From positions 43,002 to 103,533 of the forward strand of contig NZ_LMPF01000009.1 in NCBI RefSeq assembly GCF_001424345.1: a DNA stretch of 60,532 bases, read 5' to 3'. This DNA is from Burkholderia sp. Leaf177 (GTDB taxonomy: Bacteria; Pseudomonadota; Gammaproteobacteria; Burkholderiales; Burkholderiaceae). The position numbers and the translations under genes are program-made. The number at the start of each line of letters is the position of its first letter. The stretch's first letter is position 1. This document shows, piece after piece, positions 1-9,866 of this stretch. The notes under the pieces were generated by a model, which ran no database searches, was not told the origin of the DNA, and saw only the letters and a program-made list of their open reading frames with translations.

Positions 1-42
1 TGTGGACACTTAAGAATTAGCGGTTGGAAGGCGTTTTCTTTG

Positions 43-79
43 CTTCGTTTCTTTTTCGCCGTTGGAAAAAGAAATGAAG
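43..79. repeat. Long A/T-rich hairpin downstream of purM
   Basis: Positions 43-57 and 65-79 can pair as a 15-bp stem (one G-U pair) around a 7-base loop at 58-64. The flanks up to about 230 are C- and A-rich and low in complexity, and I see no gene in 1-233. From memory, similar T-rich/A-rich inverted stretches occur repeatedly between genes in Burkholderiaceae, so this may be one copy of an interspersed palindromic element, or a structure at the 3' end of the purM transcript. There is no clean U-tract after the stem in the purM direction, so a classical terminator is not supported. Confidence 0.45.
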
Positions 80-233
80 TCCCGCCACGGACAGTGGCTA
101 ACAGTGCTAAAGAGAACAGCCAGAACCGAACCCGAGAAGACCCAAAAAGCAGCAACCCAACACCGACCCCAACCCCAACCCCTAAAACCGACCAATCAAC
201 CGCCCCACCCTCCGCCGGCGCTAGCGAAAAAAC

Positions 234-1289
234 TCAGACCACTACGGTCTGCGCCTCACCAACCTTCGACTCCCGCACCCGCCCGATCGACCAAACCTGC
301 TCCCCGGCCGCCGCCAACAATCCCGTAGCCGCTTCCGCATCAGCGGCATCGACTACAACGACCATCCCGATCCCGCAATTAAACACCCGATGCATCTCCG
401 CATCCGCCACACCGCCGTGCTTCTGCAGCCACGAGAACAACGGCGGCAGCGGCCACGCCCGATGATCCAGCTCAACAGTCAACCCATCGCGCAGAACCCG
501 CGGAATATTCTCGACCAGCCCACCGCCGGTGATATGCGCCATGCCCTTCACGGCCATCTGCGACATCAGCGACAACAACGGCTTCACATAAATATGCGTC
601 GGGGCCATCAGCGCGTCGGCAAGCGAACGGCCATCGAAATCGGCATTCAGATCCGGCTGCGCCCGCTCGATGATCTTGCGCACCAGCGAATACCCGTTCG
701 AATGAATCCCCGACGATGCCAACCCCAAAACCACATCGCCCGGCTTGATGGTCGAGCCATCGATAATCTTGCTCTTTTCCACCGCCCCAACCGCAAAGCC
801 GGCCAGATCGTATTCGCCATCGGGATACATGCCCGGCATTTCGGCCGTTTCACCACCAATCAACGCGCAACCGGCCAGCTCGCAACCCTGCGCAATGCCC
901 TGGACCACGGTCGCGGCCGTATCTACATCAAGCTTGCCGCAAGCGAAATAATCGAGGAAAAACAACGGCTCGGCGCCTTGCACGAGAATGTCGTTGACGC
1001 TCATGGCGACCAGATCCTGGCCGACGGTGTCGTGTTTGTTCAGCTGAAACGCGAGGCGCAGCTTGGTGCCCACGCCGTCCGTGCCGGACACGAGCACCGG
1101 CTCCTTATAACGTTTGGGTACTTCAAACAACGCGCCGAATCCGCCGATTCCCCCCAGCACGCCGTCGCGCATGGTTTTCTTGGCAAAGGGCTTGATCCGG
1201 TCGACGAGTGCGTCGCCGGCATCGATGTCCACGCCCGCGTCGCGATAGGACAAACCTTGGGCGTGTGGGGCGGATTTCGGTTGATTCAT
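234..1289 (-). CDS. purM: Phosphoribosylformylglycinamidine cyclo-ligase (AIR synthetase)
   Basis: Makes aminoimidazole ribonucleotide from FGAM with ATP, the fifth step of de novo purine synthesis, in the cytosol. The 351-residue protein has normal family length. It carries the nucleotide-binding segment GTDGVGTK at about 69-76, the GGETAEMPG block near 147, and a C-terminal domain with [10 protein letters not shown]. The start is ATG at 1289 and the stop TGA at 234-236. It is transcribed away from hda across a 237-bp gap. In pseudomonads, and I believe in many Burkholderiaceae, a PerM-type permease gene sits between purM and hda; none is present here. Family assignment is certain. Confidence 0.97.
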   Translation of the reverse strand: MNQPKSAPHAQGLSYRDAGVDIDAGDALVDRIKPFAKKTMRDGVLGGIGGFGALFEVPKRYKEPVLVSGTDGVGTKLRLAFQLNKHDTVGQDLVAMSVNDILVQGAEPLFFLDYFACGKLDVDTAATVVQGIAQGCELAGCALIGGETAEMPGMYPDGEYDLAGFAVGAVEKSKIIDGSTIKPGDVVLGLASSGIHSNGYSLVRKIIERAQPDLNADFDGRSLADALMAPTHIYVKPLLSLMSQMAVKGMAHITGGGLVENIPRVLRDGLTVELDHRAWPLPPLFSWLQKHGGVADAEMHRVFNCGIGMVVVVDAADAEAATGLLAAAGEQVWSIGRVRESKVGEAQTVVV

Positions 1290-1526
1290 GGGGGATCGGC
1301 GAGAAGGTCGGTAAAATGAGATTTTAACCGATGCCAGCCGTCCAACCGGATTTCTCGCAGTGCGCGGCCCCGGCTTAAAAATACCGTTCCACCCTTTTTT
1401 GAGACTTGTGCCCTTCCGGCGCGTTTCTCGACCTTGCGCTCAACGCCTTTTGCACCGGTTCACGCCGGTCATCGGACAAACTGAGCGCGCCGTTTTCAAG
1501 ACACGCCCTGACGGAACCGATTGCCC

Positions 1527-2246
1527 GTGCAACGCCAACTGACGCTCGATCTCGGCACGCCGCCGCTCGCCACCTTCGACAATTTTTTCGCCGCCGGCAA
1601 TCACGAACTGGTGACGCGCCTGCGCGAGCTCGAAGGCGCGCTCGTGGCCGGCCCCGTAGCCGATCGCACGTTCTACGTCTGGGGCGAAGCGGGCAGCGGC
1701 CGCAGCCACCTGCTCCAGGCGCTGATGCACGAAGCCAACGGCCGCGCGCGTTTCCTGAGCCCGCAGGCACCGCTCGCCGCTTTCACCTTCGACACGACCG
1801 CAAGCATCTACGCCGTCGATGACTGCGAACGCCTTTCGGGCGCACAGCAAATCGCCCTCTTCAACCTGTTCAACGAGGTGCGCGCGCATCCCTCCAGCGC
1901 GCTCGTGGCGACGGGGAACGTGGCGCCGCTGGGGTTAACGGTGAGAGAAGATTTGCGTACGCGCCTCGGCTGGGGACTGGTTTTCCAGCTCACGCCCCTT
2001 TCCGATGAAAGCAAAGCCACCGCGCTGAAACACGCGGCGCGCGAACGCGGTATCGATCTGGCGGATGATGTTCCGGCGTATTTGCTGACGCACTTCCGGC
2101 GCGATATGCCAAGCCTGATGAAATTGCTGGACGAACTGGACCGATTTTCGCTCGAACAAAAGCGCGCGGTCACTCTGCCGTTGCTGCGCACGATGCTCGC
2201 CAATAAAGAGGACGAAGCGCCGCGCCCGCAAACCGAGCTTTTCTGA
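1527..2246 (+). CDS. hda: DnaA regulatory inactivator Hda
   Basis: An AAA+ DnaA paralogue that, with the DNA-loaded sliding clamp, promotes hydrolysis of DnaA-bound ATP so that replication starts once per cycle. The N-terminus has a clamp-binding-like QLTLDLG motif (residues 4-10). The P-loop region reads GEAGSGRS (about 53-60), with Arg where Lys is usual, as also in E. coli Hda, and AVDDCERL forms the Walker B segment. I prefer GTG 1527, which gives the conserved VQRQLTLDLG N-terminus; an in-frame TTG at 1521 adds two residues. A 9-bp hairpin follows the stop. Confidence 0.93.
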   Translation: MQRQLTLDLGTPPLATFDNFFAAGNHELVTRLRELEGALVAGPVADRTFYVWGEAGSGRSHLLQALMHEANGRARFLSPQAPLAAFTFDTTASIYAVDDCERLSGAQQIALFNLFNEVRAHPSSALVATGNVAPLGLTVREDLRTRLGWGLVFQLTPLSDESKATALKHAARERGIDLADDVPAYLLTHFRRDMPSLMKLLDELDRFSLEQKRAVTLPLLRTMLANKEDEAPRPQTELF

Positions 2247-2249
2247 CCC

Positions 2250-2271
2250 GGCAACGCCACGCGGCGTTGCC
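2250..2271 (+). terminator. Hairpin after hda (possible terminator without U-tract)
   Basis: GGCAACGCC at 2250-2258 pairs perfectly with GGCGTTGCC at 2263-2271 around a 4-base loop, right after the hda stop. There is no run of T after it, so it may only stabilise the 3' end or act with Rho. Confidence 0.35.
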
Positions 2272-2320
2272 ATAAGCGGCCGCCGAACGCTTCCATCCGC
2301 TTCAAGTAAAATGCGCTCCC

Positions 2321-3007
2321 ATGAACCTAGCCCTATTTGATCTCGATCACACCCTCATCCCGACGGACAGCGACCACGAATGGGGTCGTTTCATGACGAA
2401 GCTCGGCATTGTCGATGCCGAAAAGTTCGCCAGGCAAAACGACGCGTTCTACGCGCAGTACAAGGACGGCACGCTCGATATCCACGCGTACCTGAACGCC
2501 CAGCTTTCCCCGCTGGCGCTGCATCCGCGCGCGCAACTGGACGACTGGCACGCGCAATTCATGCGCGAGGTCATCACGCCGGCTATCCAGCCCGCCGCGC
2601 TGGAACTGGTGCGCAAACACCAGGAAGCGGGCGATCTTTGCTGCCTCGTGACCGCCACGAACGCTTTCATCACGGCGCCGATCGGCCAGGCGTTCGGTAT
2701 TGACGCGCTGATCGCGTGCGAGGTCGAAACGGTCGACAATATCCCGAACGGCGAACTGACTGGCCGTCCAACAGGCACGCCGAGCTTTCGCGAAGGCAAG
2801 ATCGTGCGTACCGAAATGTGGCTTGCTTCCATGGGAAAAAGCCTGAGCGACTTCGAACACAGCTACTTCTACAGCGACTCGCACAACGACATTCCTCTGC
2901 TAGAGAAAGTCACCGACCCGATCGCGACCAATCCCGACGACACCCTGCGCGCCCATGCGCAAGCCCGCGGCTGGCGCATCCTGGAAATCTTCTCCCCACG
3001 TGATTAA
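2321..3007 (+). CDS. HAD-superfamily subfamily IB phosphatase (SerB-like)
   Basis: A 228-residue cytosolic haloacid-dehalogenase phosphatase. Motif I is FDLDHTL with the nucleophile Asp7 and acid/base Asp9; motif II is the LVTATN segment; motif IV is the acidic SDSHNDIPLL segment that binds Mg2+. A helical cap between motifs I and II marks subfamily IB, the group of phosphoserine phosphatase and related histidinol-phosphate or unknown-substrate enzymes. The real substrate cannot be read from sequence. Its 3' end overlaps the pcnB start by 8 bases, which suggests translational coupling with poly(A) polymerase, but that neighbour does not reveal the substrate. Confidence 0.85.
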   Translation: MNLALFDLDHTLIPTDSDHEWGRFMTKLGIVDAEKFARQNDAFYAQYKDGTLDIHAYLNAQLSPLALHPRAQLDDWHAQFMREVITPAIQPAALELVRKHQEAGDLCCLVTATNAFITAPIGQAFGIDALIACEVETVDNIPNGELTGRPTGTPSFREGKIVRTEMWLASMGKSLSDFEHSYFYSDSHNDIPLLEKVTDPIATNPDDTLRAHAQARGWRILEIFSPRD

Positions 3008-4592
3008 AAAACTCATTCGCAAGCTGTTCGGCCAGGAAAGCGCCAAAGAGGACGCTCCGGCGACCGCCCCTCTCGGTGCTGCTTCCGACGACGATGCAAA
3101 ACCCGCCCGCAAGACCACGCGCAAGAAGGCGGCGCCGGTCGCGGCGAGGCGCGATCCCAACGTGCCGGTGATCCTCTCGGCGGACGTGCATGGCATCGAT
3201 CCTTCGCTGATTTCAAAGAACGCCATTCGCGTGACCGAAGGGCTGCAGCAAGCCGGGCATCGGGCGTTTATCGTGGGCGGCGCGGTGCGCGACCTGCTGC
3301 TGAACGTGGCGCCAAAAGATTTCGACGTTGCAACAGACGCCACGCCCGACCAGGTGCAAAAACTGTTTCGCCGGGCGCGCATTATCGGGCGGCGGTTTCA
3401 GATCGTGCACGTTCAGTTCGGGCAGGACATCATCGAGACATCGACGTTCCGCGCGCTCGTCGATACCCCCGCCGACGCGCCGCCGTCTCCCCCGCCGCCA
3501 CGTTTGCGGCGCGGTGAAATGGACACGCGCACGCACGCGGTCGATGCCAGCGGCCGCGTGCTGCGCGACAACGTCTGGGGCGAGCAGCACGAAGACGCCA
3601 CGCGCCGCGACTTCACCATCAACGCCATGTATTACGATCCCGCCACGCAAACCGTGCTGGATTATCACGACGGCATGGCCGACGTCCGCGCGCGCTTGCT
3701 GCGCATGATCGGCGACCCGGCGACGCGTTACCGGGAAGATCCGGTGCGCATGCTGCGCGTCGTGCGCTTTGCCGCGAAGCTCGGCTTTGAAATCGAGCCC
3801 GCAACGCGCGCGCCGATTGCGGAACTGGCTGACCTGATCAGCAATGTCCCGGCTGCCCGTCTCTTCGATGAAATGCTCAAGCTGCTGCTTTCAGGCCACG
3901 CGCTCGCATGCCTGACGCGCTTACGTGCTGAAGGTTTGCATCACGGCGTATTGCCTTTGCTCGACGTCATTTTCGAGTCGACGCACGGCGAGAAATTCAT
4001 CACGCTGGCGCTCACCAATACTGACGAACGCGTGCGCGCGGGCAAGGGTGTATCGCCGGGATTTCTGTTTGCCACACTGCTCTGGAACGACATGCAGTCA
4101 CGCTGGCAGCAATACACGCTCGCCGGTGAATTCCCGGTGCCGGCGCTGCATCGCGCGATGGACGACGTGCTCGACATGCAGACCGAAAAACTCGCCATCC
4201 ACAAGCGGTTTTCATCGGATATGCGGGAGATATGGGGCCTGCAACACCGGCTCGAAAAACGCTCCGGCCGCAGCGCCATGAAGCTGCTGGAACACCAAAG
4301 GTTTAGGGCGGGTTATGATTTCCTCCTGCTCCGGTGTGAATCGGGCGAACTGGATGCATCGGTTGGCCAGTGGTGGACGGATTTCATCGAAGGGGACGCT
4401 GCCGCGCGAGAGTCACTGCTTTCGCAAGGCGGGAAGGACCGGGCACCCAAGAAACGACGGCGGCGTAGCAGCAACGCCAAAAGCCGCAGGCCGGGTGACG
4501 GAATGGAGGGCGGCGCGAGCAACGGGGACGCACCGGCTCGTGAAGAACACGATGCGCGCGAAGAGCGCGACGTGCGGCACGGCGACGACTGA
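3000..4592 (+). CDS. pcnB: Poly(A) polymerase I
   Basis: Adds 3' poly(A) tails to RNA and so promotes decay of mRNA and small RNAs. The nucleotidyltransferase head has FIVGGAVRDLLL (GGAVRD about 93-98), the catalytic pair in KDFDVATDA (about 106-114), RRDFTINAMYYD and the RYREDPVRMLR RNA-binding helix. The C-terminal ~60 residues are basic and low in complexity (KKRRRRSS and similar), as in PcnB but not CCA-adding enzymes. I chose GTG 3000, which overlaps the HAD gene stop; the frame is open upstream to an ATG at 2955, but those 15 codons lie inside the HAD gene. Predicted 530 residues. Confidence 0.93.
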   Translation: MIKKLIRKLFGQESAKEDAPATAPLGAASDDDAKPARKTTRKKAAPVAARRDPNVPVILSADVHGIDPSLISKNAIRVTEGLQQAGHRAFIVGGAVRDLLLNVAPKDFDVATDATPDQVQKLFRRARIIGRRFQIVHVQFGQDIIETSTFRALVDTPADAPPSPPPPRLRRGEMDTRTHAVDASGRVLRDNVWGEQHEDATRRDFTINAMYYDPATQTVLDYHDGMADVRARLLRMIGDPATRYREDPVRMLRVVRFAAKLGFEIEPATRAPIAELADLISNVPAARLFDEMLKLLLSGHALACLTRLRAEGLHHGVLPLLDVIFESTHGEKFITLALTNTDERVRAGKGVSPGFLFATLLWNDMQSRWQQYTLAGEFPVPALHRAMDDVLDMQTEKLAIHKRFSSDMREIWGLQHRLEKRSGRSAMKLLEHQRFRAGYDFLLLRCESGELDASVGQWWTDFIEGDAAARESLLSQGGKDRAPKKRRRRSSNAKSRRPGDGMEGGASNGDAPAREEHDAREERDVRHGDD

Positions 4593-4663
4593 CGCGGCCC
4601 GTGCGCGTACCTGTAGCGCATTCGCGTCGTGTTTCGCCGAACGACAGTCGTAGGATTCATGCC

Positions 4664-5191
4664 ATGACGGTAGCTTATCTGGGCCTGGGCGCAAACCTTG
4701 GTGACGCGCGCCAGACCCTGAAAGACACAGTCGTGTGTCTTGCTCAGCAACACACGATCACCGTGCTCGCGAAATCGAGCCTCTATCGCACCGCGCCCAT
4801 CGACGCCGGTGGCGACGATTACTTCAATTGTGTCGTCAAGATCGATACCACCCTGCCCGCGCGACACTTGCTGCGGCTGTGTCATTCCATTGAAGAGCAC
4901 TTCGGGCGCGAGCGGCCATACCGCAACGCGCCACGCACGCTCGACCTCGATATTTTGCTGTTCGGCGACTCGTGCATAGAAGAAGCCGATCTCGTGATTC
5001 CGCATCCACGTCTTACGGAACGCGCGTTCGCGCTCGTGCCGCTAGTCGAACTCGATGGCGAAATCGTCATTGCCCAACGCGGCCGCGCCGATGCGTTCCT
5101 GGCATCGGTCGAAGATCAACGCATCGAAAAAGTGGCGACGCATCAGTGCCCGCTTTTCGCCTCGCGCTGCACTTCCCGTCGCGAAGCCTGA
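4664..5191 (+). CDS. folK: 6-hydroxymethyl-7,8-dihydropterin pyrophosphokinase
   Basis: Transfers pyrophosphate from ATP to hydroxymethyldihydropterin in folate synthesis. The 175-residue protein begins with AYLGLGANLGD and carries the PPPK signature RTLDLDILLFGD at 91-102, whose aspartates bind Mg2+. ATG 4664 is chosen because it has an AGGA box 8 bases upstream and gives the typical N-terminus; the frame is open 21 codons further upstream without a good site. It sits between pcnB and the deoxynucleoside kinase, the usual beta-proteobacterial order, and pabB-pabC of the same pathway lies 1.6 kb away. Confidence 0.95.
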   Translation: MTVAYLGLGANLGDARQTLKDTVVCLAQQHTITVLAKSSLYRTAPIDAGGDDYFNCVVKIDTTLPARHLLRLCHSIEEHFGRERPYRNAPRTLDLDILLFGDSCIEEADLVIPHPRLTERAFALVPLVELDGEIVIAQRGRADAFLASVEDQRIEKVATHQCPLFASRCTSRREA

Positions 5192-5230
5192 ACGCTTTCC
5201 GGCCAGACGCCTCACATCCATGAAAACTCC

Positions 5231-5935
5231 ATGAGCACGCCGCTTACCGTCACCGCGCCGCAACTGCGTCCGCCGCACCGATACATAGCGATCGAAGGGC
5301 CAATAGGCGTCGGCAAGACCACGCTCGCGCGCCTGCTCGCGGAGCGCTGGTCCATGCGTACCTTGTTCGAGCGCCAGCACGAGAATCCGTTTTTGGAGCG
5401 GTTTTATCGCGACAACTCGCGATACGCGCTCGCCACGCAATTGCAGTTTGCGTTGCAGCGCGCGCAACAGGCGCAGGAAATTGGCGCGGCGCTCGTGGGC
5501 GGCCCGGGGCATATCGGGCAAACGGCCGGCGCGCCGCTGATCACGGATTTCATCACCGAAAAAACCGCGCTGTTTGCTCGCCTCACGCTGCCTGACGACG
5601 AATTCCAGCTGTTTCGCGAAGTCTCAACACGTTTCAACGCACCGGCGCCCGCGCCCGACCTCGTGGTCTATTTGCAGGCCAGTCCCGAAGTGCTGTTCGC
5701 GCGCATCCAGAAACGCGCGGTGCCTATGGAACTGCAGATTCCCGATGCCTATCTGCGCGCCCTCTGCGACGCCTACAATGATTTCTTCTATCACTACGAC
5801 GCCACGCCGTTATTGACGGTGAACGCCGAGCATTTGAACCCGCTGGATTCGGACGCCGATCTGGCGCTGCTGGTCGAACGTATCGAAACCATGCGTGGGC
5901 GCAAGGAATTCTTTGTCAAGGGCACGTCACTCTAA
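5231..5935 (+). CDS. Deoxynucleoside kinase (deoxyadenosine/deoxyguanosine kinase family)
   Basis: A 234-residue P-loop kinase that phosphorylates deoxynucleosides for salvage. Walker A is GPIGVGKT at 23-30 after the strand YIAIEG. The segment ENPFLERFY matches the substrate-site region of the dCK/dGK family, and [19 protein letters not shown] contains the lid arginines. The C-terminal half has the [18 protein letters not shown] segment typical of the family. The exact nucleoside (dA, dG or dC) cannot be decided. It starts 40 bases after folK and ends 58 bases before panB, consistent with one operon. Confidence 0.88.
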   Translation: MSTPLTVTAPQLRPPHRYIAIEGPIGVGKTTLARLLAERWSMRTLFERQHENPFLERFYRDNSRYALATQLQFALQRAQQAQEIGAALVGGPGHIGQTAGAPLITDFITEKTALFARLTLPDDEFQLFREVSTRFNAPAPAPDLVVYLQASPEVLFARIQKRAVPMELQIPDAYLRALCDAYNDFFYHYDATPLLTVNAEHLNPLDSDADLALLVERIETMRGRKEFFVKGTSL

Positions 5936-5993
5936 GTCCGTCCGGGCGGCGCGCCAGCGTGCTGTCTCTTATCTTGTCGATGTGGAAATTGCC

Positions 5994-6809
5994 ATGGCGT
6001 ATTTGCAGGAAACCAGCCGCACCGCGATCACCGTTCCGAAGCTGCGCACAATGCGCGAAGCGGGCGAAAAGATCACGATGCTCACGTGTTACGACGCGAG
6101 CTTTTCCGCGCTGCTGGACCGCGCGGGCGTGGACGTGATGTTGATCGGCGATTCGCTCGGCAACGTGCTGCAGGGACATGGCACGACATTGCCCGTGACG
6201 CTCGATGACATCGCGTATCACACGGCTGCCGTCGCGCGTGGGAACAAGAACGCGCTCGTCGTGGCGGACATGCCATTCGGCACGGTCGGTTCGCGCGAAG
6301 AGACTTACGCGAACGCCGTGAAGCTGATGCGCGCGGGTGCGCAGATGGTCAAGATCGAAGGCGGGGAATGGTCGGCGGAGATCGTGCGATATCTCGTGGA
6401 CCGATCGATTCCGGTTTGCGGGCACGTTGGCTTGACGCCGCAATCCGTGCACGCGTTCGGCGGCTTCAAGGTGCAAGGGAAAACCGATGCCGGCGCCGAG
6501 CAAATGCGCCGCGATGCCCTGGCGTTTCAGGAAGCGGGCGCGCAATTGCTGGTGATCGAAGCAGTGCCTACGCTGCTCGCGCGCGAGGTGACGGAACAGT
6601 TGGTCATCCCGACCATCGGCATTGGCGCGGGTATCGATTGCTCGGGGCAAGTGCTCGTGCTGCACGACATGCTCGGGATTTTTCCCGGCAAACGGCCGCG
6701 TTTCGTGAAGGATTTCATGCAGGGCCAGCCGAGTATTTTCGCGGCTGTCGAGGCGTATATTCAGGCCGTGAAGGACAAGAGTTTCCCTGGGCCGGAACAT
6801 ACGTTTTAA
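5994..6809 (+). CDS. panB: 3-methyl-2-oxobutanoate hydroxymethyltransferase (ketopantoate hydroxymethyltransferase)
   Basis: Adds a hydroxymethyl group from methylene-tetrahydrofolate to alpha-ketoisovalerate, the first step to pantothenate and coenzyme A. The 271-residue TIM-barrel protein has the conserved [17 protein letters not shown] and [15 protein letters not shown] segments with the Mg2+-binding Asp, and GHVGLTPQ and IGIGAG further on. ATG 5994 gives the family N-terminus MAYLQETSR; the frame continues upstream into the kinase gene but that part has no similarity. It is the last gene of the hda-panB run and converges on pabB-pabC with a 6-base gap. Dependence on a folate cofactor fits folK nearby. 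Confidence 0.96.
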   Translation: MAYLQETSRTAITVPKLRTMREAGEKITMLTCYDASFSALLDRAGVDVMLIGDSLGNVLQGHGTTLPVTLDDIAYHTAAVARGNKNALVVADMPFGTVGSREETYANAVKLMRAGAQMVKIEGGEWSAEIVRYLVDRSIPVCGHVGLTPQSVHAFGGFKVQGKTDAGAEQMRRDALAFQEAGAQLLVIEAVPTLLAREVTEQLVIPTIGIGAGIDCSGQVLVLHDMLGIFPGKRPRFVKDFMQGQPSIFAAVEAYIQAVKDKSFPGPEHTF

Positions 6810-6815
6810 GGCGTT

Positions 6816-8603
6816 TCAGCCTTTACGCTCGAGGCGCGCGGTCAATGCGCCGCGTAGCGCGTTGCAGATCATCAGCGCTTGCGCACGGTTCAAATCGTCG
6901 AGCGTCAATGTGCGTTCTTCGGCTTCGAGTTCTTCGATCAACACGCCGCGCATCACGCCCGGCAACAATCCCGCGCTGAGCGGCGGCGTTTTCCATCGGC
7001 CGTCGAGCTTCAAAAACACATTCGACCGGCCGCCTTCCGTAAGCTCCCCGCGCTCGTTGGAGAACAACATATCGAACGCGCCTTGCGCTTCCGCCTCGTG
7101 CCAGGCGCGATCGTATTCTTCACGCGACGTGGTCTTGTGCATGAGCAGCGGATCGCTGGAAGAACGCGGCGCGAAGCCATGTTCCCATGCCAGCAACACC
7201 TTCACCACTGGCTCCGGCAACGGAACGAGCCGCGCGCTCGTCACGCTGATTTCGCCGCTTTTCGCGAGCGCGATTTTCAGCCGGTACGGAGCGTTGGGTT
7301 CGAACGCGACGCAAGTTTCATCGATACGCAATTGCAACAACTTCTGGTCGAGCGGAAAACCGCACCACTCCGCGCTCGATGCGAGTCGCGCCAGATGCCG
7401 GTCCCAATGCCGAATTCCTTTCTCTTGCGTCGCGAACGTGGTTTCGAAAAGCTGAAAACCGGGATCGGCGCCCGTCAGGAATCGCGCTTTCAATTGACAC
7501 TCCTCGAATTCATCGGCGGCGATGCTGTCCAGCACAATCCCCGCGCCGACGCCCATTTTCCCGCGGCCATGTTCGATTTCGAGCGTACGAATCGGCACCG
7601 ATAAACAAAAGTCATCGCGCTCATCCAGCCATCCGATAGCGCCCGTATAAATGCCGCGCGGCGTGCTTTCGAGCGCGTCGATCAGCTGCATGGTCTTGTG
7701 TTTCGGCGCGCCCGTAATCGATCCGCAGGGCAACAAAGCGCGCAGGATATCGGCGAAAGTGGTGTGGGGACGCAAGCGCGCCTCGACCGTCGATGTCATC
7801 TGCCACACCGACTTGTACGCCTCGACCGAAAACAGACGGGGCACCTTGACGCTTCCCGTGACCGCCACGCGAGACATGTCGTTGCGCAACAAATCGACGA
7901 TCATCACGTTTTCCGCGCGATTTTTCGGATCGTCGTGAAGCCATGCGGGGTCGGCGTTGCGGGGCGCGGTGCCTTTCATCGGCCGTGCGCGAAGTGCGTC
8001 GCCGTTTCGTTCTATGAACAGCTCCGGCGAGCACGACAACACGTCACGGCCATCGGGCAATGCGATCAGCGCGCCATATCGCACCGGTTGCCGCTCCCGC
8101 AGCCTTCGATACAACGCGACCGCTGAACCGAATACATCGAAGATAAGGCGAAACGTGTAATTGATCTGATACGAGTCGCCGGCTTGCAACGCTTCCTGCA
8201 CGCCCGCTATGGCCTGCTCGAACGCGTCGGGCGTGACACTCGACTCGATGTTCGCCACTCCCGCCACAGAAGGCTGCTCAGCCGAGCGGTTATCGTTTTC
8301 GGCGAGCCACTGGTCGGCTTCTTCCTTCGACAACATCGTGCATTCGCGAAATAACAAAAAGCGCAGCGCGGCATTGCCGGGCTGCGCCAACTGAAGATTG
8401 CGGCCGAATTCATAATCCGCCAGCACGACCGCGTGCAAGCCGTCGCGCAAGTCTTGCCGGACGCTTTGACACGTGTGGTCCAGCTGCGCAACGTCGTGAC
8501 ACGACCGTTCGCGCACAAAACCGGCGTAAAGGCGACTCGACCGCCTTTCGGCGGTCGAGTCGCAATCATCGAGCAGCGCGAAAACCTCGCTGCGTTGCTG
8601 CAT
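6816..8603 (-). CDS. pabB: Bifunctional aminodeoxychorismate synthase component I / 4-amino-4-deoxychorismate lyase (PabB-PabC fusion)
   Basis: A 595-residue fusion covering the last two steps to 4-aminobenzoate for folate. Residues 1 to about 375 form the chorismate-binding domain: the PMKGT motif (208-212) has the Lys typical of PabB rather than anthranilate synthase, and CGSITGAPK lies near 293-301. Residues about 383-595 form a class IV PLP lyase with the likely Schiff-base Lys490 in HKTTSR and NERGELTEGGRSNVF. ATG 8603 has a GAGG box 8 bases upstream; an in-frame TTG at 8609 is less likely. The glutamine amidotransferase PabA is not in the window. The gene starts 10 bases after dnaJ ends. 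Confidence 0.93.
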   Translation of the reverse strand: MQQRSEVFALLDDCDSTAERRSSRLYAGFVRERSCHDVAQLDHTCQSVRQDLRDGLHAVVLADYEFGRNLQLAQPGNAALRFLLFRECTMLSKEEADQWLAENDNRSAEQPSVAGVANIESSVTPDAFEQAIAGVQEALQAGDSYQINYTFRLIFDVFGSAVALYRRLRERQPVRYGALIALPDGRDVLSCSPELFIERNGDALRARPMKGTAPRNADPAWLHDDPKNRAENVMIVDLLRNDMSRVAVTGSVKVPRLFSVEAYKSVWQMTSTVEARLRPHTTFADILRALLPCGSITGAPKHKTMQLIDALESTPRGIYTGAIGWLDERDDFCLSVPIRTLEIEHGRGKMGVGAGIVLDSIAADEFEECQLKARFLTGADPGFQLFETTFATQEKGIRHWDRHLARLASSAEWCGFPLDQKLLQLRIDETCVAFEPNAPYRLKIALAKSGEISVTSARLVPLPEPVVKVLLAWEHGFAPRSSSDPLLMHKTTSREEYDRAWHEAEAQGAFDMLFSNERGELTEGGRSNVFLKLDGRWKTPPLSAGLLPGVMRGVLIEELEAEERTLTLDDLNRAQALMICNALRGALTARLERKG

Positions 8604-8613
8604 GGTCAATGCC

Positions 8614-9753
8614 TCAATCGAAGAAACTCTTCACCCGATCGAACCAGCTCTTGCTTTGCGGACTGTGGCGCGAGCCGCCCTCGGTCAACGAACGTTCGAA
8701 CTGCTTGAGCAGGTCGCGCTGCTGATCCGTGAGCTTGACCGGCGTCTCGACCTGCACATGCACATATAGGTCCCCGGCGATGCTCGAACGCAATCCCTTG
8801 ATACCCTTGCTGCGCAGCCGGAACGTCTTGCCGGACTGCGTTCCTTCCGGCACGGTAAAGCTCGCGCGGCCCGCCAGCGTAGGCACTTCGATTTCGCCGC
8901 CAATCGCCGCTGTGGTGAATGGAATTGGCATCTGGCAGTGAAGGTCGTCGCCGTCCCGCTCGAATACCGAATGCTGCTTGATATGAATCTCGACGTACAA
9001 ATCGCCGCTCGGACCGCCGTTGATACCCGGCTCGCCGTTGCCCGACGAACGGATACGCATGCCGTCGTCGATACCCGCTGGAATCTTCACTTCCAGTGTC
9101 TTCGTTTCCTTCACCTTGCCCGCGCCGTGGCAATGACCGCACGGCTCAGGAATGAAGGTGCCGGTGCCGTGACACTTCGGGCACGTCTGCTGAATGCTGA
9201 AAAAGCCCTGCGACATCCGCACGGTGCCTTGTCCATGGCACGTCGGACAGGTTTCCGGTTTCGTGCCGGCCTTTGCGCCCGAGCCTTTGCAGATCTCGCA
9301 GTTGACCCAGCTCGGCACGCGAATTTGCGTGTCGTAGCCGTGCGCCGCCTGCTCCAGCGAGATTTCCATGCTGTAACGCAAATCCGCGCCGCGATAAACC
9401 TGCGGTCCCGCGCGCCCGCGCTGCGCACCCGCGCCGCCGCCGGCCGCCTGACCGAAGATGTCGCCAAAAATATCGCCGAAGGCGTCGGCGAATCCGCCAA
9501 AACCTTGCTGCCCCGCGCCCATGTTTGGATCGACGCCTGCGTGCCCGTACTGATCGTAAGCCGCGCGTTTTTGCGGATCCGAGAGCATTTCGTAGGCCTC
9601 TTTGACCTCCTTGAAACGCTCTTCCGCATCCTTGCTATCCGGATTGCGGTCGGGGTGATGCTTCATCGCAAGCTTGCGATACGCCTTCTTGATTTCGTCG
9701 TCGCTCGCGTTCTTCGCGACGCCCATAACCTCGTAGTAATCCCGTTTCGCCAT
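8614..9753 (-). CDS. dnaJ: Chaperone protein DnaJ (Hsp40)
   Basis: Co-chaperone that delivers unfolded clients to DnaK and stimulates its ATPase. The 379-residue type I protein has a J domain (1-70) with HPD at 33-35, a Gly/Phe-rich linker (about 72-120), four CxxCxGxG zinc repeats starting at Cys152, Cys169, Cys191 and Cys205, and a C-terminal substrate-binding region. It lies downstream of dnaK across 289 bases that contain a strong terminator-like hairpin, so DnaJ may be made at a lower level than DnaK, or from its own promoter. Confidence 0.97.
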   Translation of the reverse strand: MAKRDYYEVMGVAKNASDDEIKKAYRKLAMKHHPDRNPDSKDAEERFKEVKEAYEMLSDPQKRAAYDQYGHAGVDPNMGAGQQGFGGFADAFGDIFGDIFGQAAGGGAGAQRGRAGPQVYRGADLRYSMEISLEQAAHGYDTQIRVPSWVNCEICKGSGAKAGTKPETCPTCHGQGTVRMSQGFFSIQQTCPKCHGTGTFIPEPCGHCHGAGKVKETKTLEVKIPAGIDDGMRIRSSGNGEPGINGGPSGDLYVEIHIKQHSVFERDGDDLHCQMPIPFTTAAIGGEIEVPTLAGRASFTVPEGTQSGKTFRLRSKGIKGLRSSIAGDLYVHVQVETPVKLTDQQRDLLKQFERSLTEGGSRHSPQSKSWFDRVKSFFD

Positions 9754-9866
9754 ATCGGTTCAGCGCCACCGCGCCCGATCTTTTCGATCAAGCCGACAGC
9801 TCCCTCTTGGATGCCTGGAGTCTTGCGACTCATGTGATTTGTCGACGCCCCGCCTTTGCACTACTC

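Noticed and set aside
40..465. A 141-codon Pro/Thr-rich frame at the left edge
   Set aside because: It arises from C-rich low-complexity DNA and runs antisense into purM.
390..1319. A 309-codon open frame antisense to purM
   Set aside because: Composition of a shadow frame (His, Arg, Gln rich); purM is complete and conserved.
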